64,000 bases of DNA from Acanthococcus lagerstroemiae (Eukaryota > Arthropoda > Insecta > Hemiptera > Eriococcidae), in the NCBI GenBank assembly GCA_031841125.1, contig CM063109.1, positions 9,090,321 to 9,154,320 on the forward strand, written 5' to 3'. A model generated the notes under the pieces. The model saw only the letters and a list, made by a program, of their open reading frames with translations, did not search any database and was not told the origin of the DNA. Shown one piece after another: positions 36,601 to 48,600 of this stretch. The number at the start of each line of letters is the position of its first letter. Positions within the stretch are counted from its first letter, which is position 1. Both the position numbers and the translations under genes were made by a program.

Positions 36601-39600
36601 TAGAAATATATTATATTATGTCTAAAACTTGATAATATTATCACACAAGTTATACACTTACATTTAACTTTTTTTGTATTACACATGCATCGAAATGTGT
36701 TCTCAAAATGCGGATTTTGCTAGTTGATTCTCTTTTGTTGAACAACATCCATTTTTAACTTGAAAAAAAAAAAACTTACTTTATTCAACTGGAGATATGG
36801 GATACGCACTATGTATAAGTGGAGATAGCAGTCTGTCATGTGTTCTATGTCGACCCAATTACTACTTATATCGTAATCGAGAATCTTCAGGACGCTCCCG
36901 TCACAGCATCCAGTTCTCTGGTGCTTCGGGCACGAACCGAAGAGGAGTCGCATTCTGCTTCAAGATACTCTGCTGCGTGCTGCATCTAGCATCTGGTGCA
37001 CTGCCGCGGATAGTCGAATCGAGAATCTCCGATACTCTCCCGTCACAGCATCCAGTTGTCTGGTGCTCCGCGACTGAACCGTCGCGACACCTATGACCTT
37101 TGATCTAACAAGGGCAAATACTAGGTTTCATCCTAAAGCCGCCCCGTGCTTCTGCCATTCGTTTGTATATTATACCTTCAATAAGAGAAAGTCACAATAC
37201 AGTTCGCGATTTCAAATCTTTCGTAACCAATTCTGCAGCGCTAACGAGCCTCACAACCTCACACTTCAATATCTTACAACCTTCGTTCAAGGAAACCAGA
37301 CATAAGACCAGGAAGCTTGCCCAACGCAGCCATGGCAACTTCCACTAGCGTCACAATGGCTACCCTGCGAACATCCCCAGGTGTAAAAATGTGATTTAAG
37401 TTATTTGAAGAATGCGCATTCCCCTGGATGAATAGGTTTTCTGTACGTTTAATATATCTTCCTTGAAATCCACCCGAATTGTGTTCCATTCATCCTTTTC
37501 AAGTACCTATACACAGTTTTCATTTTGCAATTCGCAGTATTACCCGTGCGTGGAGATTGCTATAAAACAGTGCCAAAATGGCGGAATAGATTGCAAGGTC
37601 CACGCGATATATGTGACCGGAAAACGTAAATCCAGCGTAGATTTATCGAGCTCGGCTTCGTTTTTGGCCCTCGATTATAACGATATTCAGGTAGTTTTGT
37701 TCTTTTTATTTCCTATCGGTATCGTTTTTTCGCCGCCCATCCTCATTATTAACTTACTGAATTTGCGACTGTATTTCGCAGGATGATATGCAATACGCGA
37801 GCGAACAAAAAATGGGTTCCGGCGCACCGCTCGAAAATAAAGTTTTTGTATGGGGTTTGAACGATAAGGATCAACTGGGTGGAATGAAAGGCTCGAAAAT
37901 TAAATTTCCAGCTTATTCGGAAACTCTGTCCCCTTTGAAACCCATTCATATAGCTGGTGGATCGAAGTCGCTGTTCATCGTGTCCCATTCTGGGAAGGTA
38001 TGTTGACGGTTATTTCTTTAATTGGATAAGTGACGGAATTTTTGACCAAACTACCTTGGATTGCTGGATGAAACTATTTTTCAGCGCGAATGACTGAGTC
38101 TTTAAGGGAAGCAGTGGTGCCTCGACACGACATACTGATTAATTTTTTTATTCATTCATTCATGTTTTAACCGAATATCAGAAATAGTTGATCAGCTGTT
38201 TCATTCATCACTATAAAGATTCGCGTTAATGACTTATTCACGTTAGGTTTATGCCTGTGGGGAAACAACAAATGGACGATTGGGGTTAGGAACCAATATT
38301 AGCTCGCCGGTTCCGCGTCAGATTCTTACCCTTAATCGATATATCGTAAAGAAAGTAGCGGTTCATTCTGGAGGAAAGCATGCCATGGCGTTGACGTTAT
38401 CTGGAAAGGTGAGAAATTGAATATTACCCCGACCAGAATGCGTTATTGTGTTCATGTGCGTCGTCGCAATGTTGTCAGGATCGAATTCGCGTAATTTATT
38501 TTCTGCCTGTGTTACCGCAAATTTTGAGCATTAAAAAATATTTTCTAGGTATTTTCCTGGGGCGAAGGAGATGACGGTAAGCTTGGTCATGGTAATGTGA
38601 TTAGTTTGGACAGACCAAAATTGATCGAATATTTCAAATCGAAACGAATCAAAGAAATCGCTTGTGGCAGTGCTTACAGTGCTGCCATTACATCGTGCGG
38701 AGAATTATACACTTGGGGTCTAGGAGAGTATGGACGTCTGGGCCATGGGGATAACATCACTCAGTACAAACCAAAGCTGGTAAACAGTTATGTTATTATT
38801 ATTGTTATTATTATTACATTCTTTAGTCTCTCGACCAGTACATTGCGTCTCTCTACTTCTTTTCTATCATGCGCTAATCTTTTCATCTCTGAACAATTTA
38901 CACTTTGTATCCTCCATTATCTGCTCTTCATAGCTCATTCATTACCTTCCTTTCCAGTTATTTCCCTGTAGCATTGATAACAATATCTCTAAATGTCTTA
39001 TATTATGACGTATCATTTTAACTTTTCTCTTCACGATTATATTCCAAACTTCTCTTTTCCTTCCTGTTCACCTCAATACTTCGTCATTCCTGATCTTTAC
39101 TGTCCATTTGATTTTCAACATTCTCCGATAACACTACATTTCAAAAACCTGGTGGTAATATCGGCCACTCATGACTTGTAGGAGCGCTAGTATCATTAAC
39201 AATAAAGTCAACTGAAGTACTGTATATCAGACACCAGTGATAATACCGGTTACTCATAATTTGTTGTAGGAATGCTAGTATAGTTCTCAGTAAACAAGTC
39301 ATATGAGTAGGGCTAGGAAAAATATGCCTTTGCATATTTTTTTCTATTGCGCTATATTGGGTTATGTTTCAGAAGATTTTGAGAAAAGGAGCTGAGCATA
39401 TTTTTCAAAACTTGGAATGTTTTGACTCTCTGAGCATATTTTAGCGTATTTCAGATGATTTTTCAGCATATTAGGAAATATTTTACTGAAATTCACATTT
39501 TTAAAGAATATTTGCTAATTTTTTCACTTTAAATTATCAATAATGTCAAATAGCGTGTCACAAGAAAAGAGCCTCAGTGTCCTATTACCATTGAGGCCTT

Positions 39601-42600
39601 TTTCTTGTGACACGTCACAATATTTCTTGTGAATTAAAGCAATGAATATGCAACTTCGTAAAGTTTGTGCACGCGTGTGGAGTTGATAATCCTCTGTATT
39701 TTCAGAGGAAAGAAAGAGTTTAAAAAAATTTTTGATTTAATACTCATATTGCAAAAGAATATTTCAGCATATTTTTGGTTTTTGGAGAATATTTTTAGCA
39801 TATTTTTACCAGTTATGCGACAAATGTTATGCACATATTTTAAACTTTTTTGAGCACATTTTTCCTAGCCCTAGTCATGAGTGGCCGATATCGGGAAAAT
39901 TTAACCCTAAATTACGCGCTCTATTGGAAAAATATAGAATGTCTTCATTCTGTGATCATGGTTATCACGATAGGTATGTAGTGTTTTTACATAATGATCT
40001 AACATTTTTTCAAATTATTAAGAAAAAGAATGTTATTGGTTATTTTTATGAATTATACCTACAAGTTGAAATATTCGTAGGTACTTGACGTAATTTTCCT
40101 CTCCCCCCTTTTTTTTTTCATTTTGAGCACAATTTGAGTTTCTTGCAAAATTTACCAGTTTTTGAGCATATAATTACGTAAAATTATTGACATTTTTCTT
40201 CAGCATTTGTGGTTTTTTAAGGTTTCTGATTTTTTTTGAACATTGTCACAAAGTTCTTTCAAATTTTCCTATTACTTTCCAAAAAAAAGAGAAGAAAAAA
40301 AGATATGATTAATGGATGCTGTTAAGCGTAAGGGAACCAATCGACGTTTGTAAACAAAATGAGTTATTAATATCGTTGGAAAGGGCGTAAAAAGTAGAAT
40401 TTTTCAAAATTGGGCCCCTGATTCAACAATGTGTACTCACGTTGAACGTTGAAAAAGGCTTATCAGTAAACGTTATGTCATAAAGTTTCTACATGGCTCT
40501 TGAACTTCGAATCACGTGTGTTCTCAAAAAATAGATTTTGCTGGTTGGTTCCCTTACGCTTAACAGCGTCCAAATAATACACAAATAAAAAAAATAAAAA
40601 ATTTAATTTTCTTGGAATTTTTGTAAAAATTTTTAATTTGTAACCAAATAAATAATAAATTTATGTATATTTTCTGATTCAGCTCTAGAAAATCTCCATT
40701 TTGATACCTACATCTTACAAAAATATGACACAGCAGACTTCTTTTTTTCTTAGGAAGCTAAATATGTAAATACATTATGCAGAATTTGCCTTGTCTTATC
40801 CATAATGAAAGAATTGAAAGTGGATGAAAATTTTTTTGTTGGCCTACAAATTACCTTTTTAAATACATAAGTAGCGCACAAATATGTTCACACTTCACCC
40901 CTACCCCCTCCCCCTTTGCTGGAGCAGTGTCCAGTTACTTAGATCTCTTCATTTTCGAAAGTCGAAAGTTTTATTTGCGATGACACCAGACCTGATGAGA
41001 GGGGGGTGGGGGGATTTCCCTCGGGCCCCGGTCTTGGAAGGGGGACTACAAAAAATATCAAAACGGCAAAAAATATATGAAAATAATCGAATTGAAAAAA
41101 TTATTTAGTCCCCCTGACCCTGAGGCCTGAGTGCGAGTTATTCTGTCCTGATAAAAGTAATTTTCCAACCGAGCCCAATAAAATTTCCCCCGGGTCCAAT
41201 TTTCTCTCTACGGCCCTGGATGACACTCAAGTCGTGAGGCTTGCTACTTATAGCCGACGACTGCGTACATCTGCCAGTCACTTTCCTAGAGCGCTATAGA
41301 TACAAGTAGACGTCATACGTCATTTTGGATCCAAAAGCGCCCATCGATGCCGAATTGACTAGGCGGTATGTTCCGCATAGTCGGCTCCGGCATCGACGGA
41401 CGCTTTTGGATTCAAAATGGCGTATGTCCCCACTTGTGTATTCTAGCGCTTTAACTTTCCTGCTGCGACTCTGTTAATTGAAGCAGGTAAGTAATCAATG
41501 AAGGAGGATTAAATCTTGAACTCAGAGCCGTACCCAGGATTTCAGTGGGGGGGGGGTTGTGATTTAGATGGATTTTTTTCTTGATGACGGGGGGTGGGGG
41601 TTTACAAATATCCCAAATTTATCTAATTACCCACATGTATATGAAAAAAACTTGGCCAATGGAGGGAGGGTGAACACCCCCTCCCGTTGGTACGGCCCTG
41701 CTAGAACTTAATACAGAAAATAATATTATAAATTATAAATTCTTCATTTAATGATTAATTGAATATGTAATTGTGTAGTACCTACCTATCTGGTTCCTTC
41801 TTTAGATTTGACAGGTGTTTAAGCACCTTCTTCCCTTCTCTGAATGGCCTTTCTACATTGTTAAAATAATTAACGATGTCAGGCGTAAACTCGTTGAATT
41901 TGTTGCAAAACATGTTTTAAATAAAAAAATAATGTTCAAATTATGTCAAAAGGGGGGGGGCGAAAAACCGGATCAGAAGGCTAACAAACTTTCCCCCTCA
42001 TTACGAGATTAATATGAGACTAAAATTCGTACGGCCCACCAACACTACCTATCGACGTTTCAACGCAGTAGGGGAATAATTTGGTTCATTAGCTATCAAT
42101 TGGAGACCACGGCGAGCTCATTTGATTGAAAACTCATTTGAAAAAAACCATATGCGTTAACCCCTACAGGTTTTTTAAAGATTTTTTTAAAGAAGGAAAA
42201 AAGCATATGATTACAAATTTTTTTATTAATGCATCATCTTCATTCAGTACGCGAATATCTTTTTCAAAATAAGCGCCATTCATGGCTATACAGGTGTCTA
42301 TTCGTTCATGCCATTTATCGAATGTTTTCGCGTATTCCGCCGCCGGTAAGGAGGAGAAAAACATCTGCACCGCGGCGATGACTTGTAAGAAAATCACAAT
42401 TCACCCCTACCCTCCGTATAGTCCTGACTTCGCCCTTGCGACTTTTGGCTATTCCCTCAACTAACGGCAGCCTTACGAGGTCGTCAATTCAACACGAATC
42501 AAGAAGTCGCATCACTGCGGCGCAGATGTTTTTCTCCTCCTTACTAGCGGCGGAATACGTGAAAATATTCTTAATGAAAAATTTTGTAATCGTATGCTCT

Positions 42601-45600
42601 TTTTCCTTCTTAAAAAAAAAAAATCTTTAAAAAATCTGTAGGGGTCAACGCATATGGTTGTTTTCAAATTGGTCTGGAACAGCGAGCTTTTAATCAAATG
42701 AGCTCAGCGTGGTCTCAATCGATAGCTAATAAACCAAATTATCCCCCGATTGCGTTGAAACGCCGATAGGTAGTGTTGGTGGGCCGTACGAATTTTAGTT
42801 TCAGTTACCTAGCGAAAACGTATGTATCCCTAATTATGTACAAAAAGAAAACAGAACAAGAAATATGAAAAGCTTATGGTTATGAGGTTGCAGTGGCTAC
42901 CTCCGCTACCCTCTGCAGGCGCCTGTGCCTGGATCAGTCACGTCGATTTGTAAACATTGAAAAGTGGAACTTCACATTTCACATTTTATGAACATGTAAC
43001 ACTTTATTTTCATTTTTCATGAAAAGGTAACACTTTTCATTTCATAACTTTTCATGGAACATCACTAATTGCGAGACCCTGCATACTTTTCTTTCTTCAT
43101 TTTGATCGTCTCTCCCAGGTTGGTTGTATTGGGTACCGGTGTATCAATCAGCATTTCGGTCTTTTATTTTTTATTCCATAGCTTTATGCCTGGTCGTTTT
43201 GTCTCTATTTTCTTGTCTGTCAAAATCATCCGGTCCAGAGCGGCTTGGCCTTTCTCATTTCTGAATACTCTCGCTGACTTATATTCAAAATCATGTACTT
43301 CGTTATTTTTGTGAGACAATACTTCCTCGCTAGAGCACTGTGCAGTACTTCGAAGACGTTATTGTGTCTTCCGACATATCTGTTGGAGCTAGCTTATCTA
43401 CATGTCGAAAATAGTATATTTTGCGAAAGTTGTCAACTATTTTTTTTTTTTTAAATACATGCTTGAAAAGCAATAGTTTATAGGAGTTGCTGGAACGCTT
43501 AGGTATCAAAACACGCATAAGCGACGAAAACGACGCGCCTGTCCGTCTAGTGTGAACCGTTTTTCTACTGCCAACTACCAATTAAACGTACGGTTTTGAC
43601 GTCACTTTTTTGCTCTAGTGCAAAACTGGATTATTTTTGCATCCTTTTTGGTGTTTTGTTTACATAGTACATTGTTGATTGGGAAATTTCACTTCTTGCA
43701 CTGAAGAGTGGTTACAAATAAGACGCTTTTCGAGCATGTAGAAAAAAAATTACGAGTATATTCATCTCCTCCTTGAAGGAAAAACGCTCAGCGAGTTGCC
43801 TGTGTGAAAAATCCAAAAAATTGCAGCGGAAGACCGCCTGCATTTTCCTTCATTGCTGATATGAAGACAGATATAAGACTTGTCTGTGTATTACTGATAA
43901 GACATAAAAACATAAGAGACAGTCATAAGACAGACACGAAATTTAGTTTGTCGTATCTAATATAAATATTAGTGATAACCACATTTTCCTTACCTACTGA
44001 TATACATGAAGACAGACATGAGATTCCTTTTTATAGTTTCTAAATTGTGTCTTGTATTTAAAGTACCCTGTAGAGTTTTGATCACACCAGGAAGAGTGTA
44101 AAGGAGTCTCAACGAGTTTTACATGAGTCAGAAAATCTTAAATAAGTCTAAAAGACTCAAAGAAAACAAATCACAGGAAGTTTTCGCCGTTCTTGGAATA
44201 CTTGGAACTATCCTAAAAATTAGATTGTATGATTATGTCTTCGTACAATTCTACCGGTGGCTGGGCCGCAAAGCAGCCAAGAGGTGGAGCCCCCTAATTC
44301 TTATGATTTATCTTATTTTTCCATTTTTGTGTTTTCAAATTACAGCGACGTGAATTTTTGGATTTGCGGTTGCATGATTTTGTTCTAGTATGAATTTGTA
44401 CCCTCAGGTCCGAGCTTTGCTGGGGAGACATATTGTGAAAGTGGCGTGCGGCAGTCGAGATGCCCAAACGCTGGCTCTGGATAACGAGGGTATGGTATAC
44501 TCTTGGGGCGACGGGGATTTCGGTAAATTGGGCCGTGGCGGAAGCGAGGCTTGTGACATCCCGTGCAATATCGAGTTTTTAAATGGGAAAGGTGTTACTC
44601 ACATAGATTGTGGAGCACAGTTTTCATTGGCTCTGACCAAATACGGCCAGGTAAGTGTTCTCGAATTTCGGGTATTTCGACGTATAATTTGTACTCGTTC
44701 GTTAAACTCCTCCTCCCCCTTCCCATATTTACTTGTCCTCTCACACACGCACACTGTCACGTTTCCTCCGATACGAAGGGACGGCGTCTACACGTTAGGT
44801 TGAAAGAAAATTAATTGTATTTGTTTCGAAATGCGTAGGTGTGGACTTGGGGCAAAGGAGATTACTATCGATTAGGGCTGGGCACAGACCAGCATGTTCG
44901 GAAGCCGACTCTTGTGGCGGCACTAAAAGGCGTTTTCGTTGTAGACGTTGCCGTTGGCGCCCTTCACTGTCTGGCGGTGTCATCAGCCGGAGTTGTAAGT
45001 GCGATTGAATTTATATCACACCGACCAGTCTTATGTATTTGTGCGCTCATTCGCGATATGTCGTAGGTTTTCTCGTGGGGTGATAACGATCATGGCCAGC
45101 AAGGCAACGGTAGTACGATGGTAAATCAGAAGCCAACTCCTGTAGATGATTTCGGCAACGTGAAAGTAAACAGGGTGGCCTGTGGATCGTCACATTCCGT
45201 GGCTTGGAGAGCTTACGAATCTCCCGTTTGTACCAGCGATGAGCCGGTGACGTTTGACACAATAGAAGATGCCTTGGGTATCAATATATTGGGTAAACAA
45301 AGTAGGTTGTTTATTAATTTTCAAGGCGATGTAATATGGCTGGTGAGTAATGATAAAATTGCTGGTCCCATGGCTCAGGTGTAACGGAAATGAATGCCGA
45401 GGACGATAAAAAAAATTCGGAATCTTTCACGCAACAGCCGTCACTATCCAGGCAGATATTATCGCTGGAGTCAAATGTGGCTAAGCAGACCGCTCTGCAG
45501 CATGTGTTGAATTCGTTGAGGGTGATGTACGCGCGTGATGCTGTAGTTGCAGCGCTGTCATCGTCCATCAAAGTAGAGGATAATTCGACTTGTACGTACG

Positions 45601-48600
45601 GAGTAGTCTCACATTGCATTCTGTTTAACACGATTAAAATTAATGTTGATTCCTCGGATACAACTTTTATGTTATAATGTTGTAGTGGAAGAGAGAGAAG
45701 ATTTCGACGAGATGGCTGCCAGCACTAGTAACGCAATGACGGAGTCTTCTATTGCTACTATTGCTCGTGGCGGCGGCGAAGCCCCGGCTCCAGCCATTGA
45801 ATCCAGCGACGAACTGGCATCCTCTGTGAGCGCGTTTCTGTATTAAATGGCGTATTTCCCAGTATTCTATCCATATATTCTATCTATATTTATGGTTGCC
45901 AGCCAATGCCGCAAAGAGAAGGCGTGCTAAGGGCTCTTTTAATCGCGATAATTTTTGCAGAGTAATTTAACCACGCCGGATGAAATAGAAAATCCGTTGA
46001 ATGCGTTTCCGTCGATCACCAGCTCGAGTAGCACCTCTTACCACATGAGTATATCGAGAATTTCAGCTAGCACAATGTCGATGGTCGCGGCCACGTTGAA
46101 ATCGAATTCTCAGGTACATCTGATGGCCAAATATTGAGTGAACTTGTCGCTGCACTGCAGTGTTGTTAAATGCGTGTACCATTGCAGGTGATCGGTGTAA
46201 CTGATACTGACGCGAGTCCGTCTGGCCTCGATGACTTTACTTGTCTTCTAGGCTTGAACGACGCCAGAATACTCGTGGATTTATTGAAATTAGCAGTGGC
46301 CGGAAGAGTGGATGATAGTGCGAAGGAAACGTTGACTAATGTACTGAAAGGTTAGTATTTGTCGTCTTGCGTTTGCGGAATCAGCTTGCAATAAGCGTGC
46401 ACTGTTTGTATATTGTGTACTCATTCAACTTCCAGCGCTGGGAAACTTGATGGGTGACTACCATTCGAGCGAATGAAATTTAAAGTTCTTGTTCCTCGGT
46501 CAAAATTTACAGTGGTCTGAAATTCCCTCTCGGAGCATATGTTCGGGTCCTATCGACTGCGCCAGGTCGTCGCTGTGTGGCCGAGGGGTAACGTGCCCGC
46601 TAAGCAATCCTTGCGTCTCGGATTTGAATCCCACCAATGCCGGAAAAAGCTAGTGATATTCAAGTACCCCGCTAACATCCAAACGAACCTGACGACTACC
46701 ATATTAATCGAGGTGGAAGATAGCGGTCTCTGCAACCCCCCCCCCCCCGCGAGTTCAGACGAACAAGGCCCTGCAGTCGCAGAGCATGTTACCACCGGAT
46801 CTAAAAAGACTGAAACTGTCATGCGCACGTCGTGGCCAGCTTACTCGACGTCGTGTAAACACGTGGTTAGTAACCGAAGGCTGCGCACTCTTTGGCACAG
46901 AGAAGGAAAACCCTGAACGCAACAAAACCGTGGGGAAAGCAGTGGCAAACTACCCCGACTAACCTGCTAAGAAAGTCGCGCGTCAGAAACCGCGACCACC
47001 AGTACTCAGACATGAGCGAAAGGACTGATGATGAATTAGAAGCGAATAAGATTTTCAAACATAATCTGTCAATGTAATATACGAGGTAAATTACTAAGCT
47101 GACGAGTCCTTGTGCTGAAGTAGTCGCACTCGTGGTGGACAAATTCTGACAACTTTCTGAGCACTCGACTGAATTGCAGATTACTCTGCAAATAGTCTTC
47201 ACATCACGTAGCCTAAAAAGGGAAAGAGACTAGCGAGTGATGTAAATAGCTGAACATATTCGAGGTGACTTAATTAGGTAATGAGATATCGTTTGGTGCA
47301 CCTAAATTAGGATGCTTTTCATTTACTCTTGGTAGAATAGTATATTACACACCAAGAGTCAAAAGTGAGTGTTTACATGGCGAGTGAAAGTTTGAACGAG
47401 TGTAGCGAGAGAGCAATTCCCGAGGCATGTAAACTCACTTTTGGCTCTTGTTTTGTAAGATATTTTTTATACCTAATGCTCAGAAATAGCAATGTTTTTC
47501 GTCGAGTAATTCACAAAGCAAATGTAACGACAGCTGAGCAACAATAAAAAATAACGATCCAGAACGGTCCGACTACATTGTGAATATTTAAGTGCGTTCT
47601 TAAGTCGCTATTTACTTATTTGCTATGTGGCCGAGTGATTAGAAACGTTTGACATACTTTGGTCAGATGTCTCAATAGATGCGGATTCTATCCTCTAATA
47701 CAGAATTACTAGCCAGCGATTTGTATCTCAAAGTGCTTCCATGTAAAAACGTGACATCCTTTTACATTAAGGCACGTTTACTTTACACGCTGGTTTCATT
47801 AGCACTCGATGCATGAATGATAGGCGCTTCTTTCCATTCGCAAAACATCAATGTAAACATTGCCTTTCTGATCATATAATATAAAATAGTATATTACATA
47901 CCAAGAGTCATGTAAACTTACTTTTGGTTCTTGTTTTGTACAATATTTTTAACACTTAATGATCAGAAATAGCAGTGTTTTTCATCAAGTAATTCACAAA
48001 GCAAACATAACAATGGTTAAACGACAATAAAAAATAAGAACGAACCATAACGATTGTGCTGCATTGTGAATATCTAAATGCGTTCTTAAGTCGCTATTTA
48101 CTAATTTGCTACATGGCCGAGTAATTAGAGATGTTTGATATAATCCAGTCAGATGTCTCAATAGACGCGGGTTCTATCCTCCAATACAGAATTATTAGCC
48201 AGCGATTTGTGCCTCAAAGTGCTTCCATGTAAAAATGTGACGCATCCTTTTACATTAAGGCACGTTTATTTTACACGCAGGTTTGGTTAGCACTCGAATC
48301 ATGAATGATAGGTGCTTCTTTCCATCTGCAAAACATCAATGTAAACATTGCCTTTCTGATCATGTAGTATAAAATAGTATATAAAGCAAAATAAAGCAAA
48401 ATATGAGAATAAGTATAAGAAAAATAAAGAGTGGGGTAAAAGGAAATGGAAATATTGTAGAGGAATGCTTATATAGAAAATGGGACTGGGCGGAGCACCT
48501 ATCGAGAAGGGGAGGAAATAATTGGGTTGAAAAAACTACATTTTGGTATTTGGGATGTATGAAAAGAGGGAGGGGCAGAACATACTTGAGATGGGCAGAC

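Larger units (their letters stand above)
38780..44407. other. HERC2 intron 35 (5.6 kb), several MITEs and a palindromic mariner
   Basis: In order: T/C-rich plain sequence (38780-39140), a tandem duplication of about 85 bp (39150-39300), an AT-rich TIR element (39308-39872), a MITE (40317-40571), unassigned sequence, a hairpin (41291-41450), a CAGAGCCGTACC-ended MITE (41528-41701), a palindromic mariner (42017-42804), a possible LINE endonuclease fragment on the minus strand (43060-43320, weak), and unassigned sequence to 44407. Confidence 0.75.

Noticed and set aside
43060..43320. LINE endonuclease fragment on the minus strand
   Set aside because: The translated text ([19 protein letters not shown]) looks LINE-like, but no diagnostic motif is present, so it is mentioned only within the intron entry.
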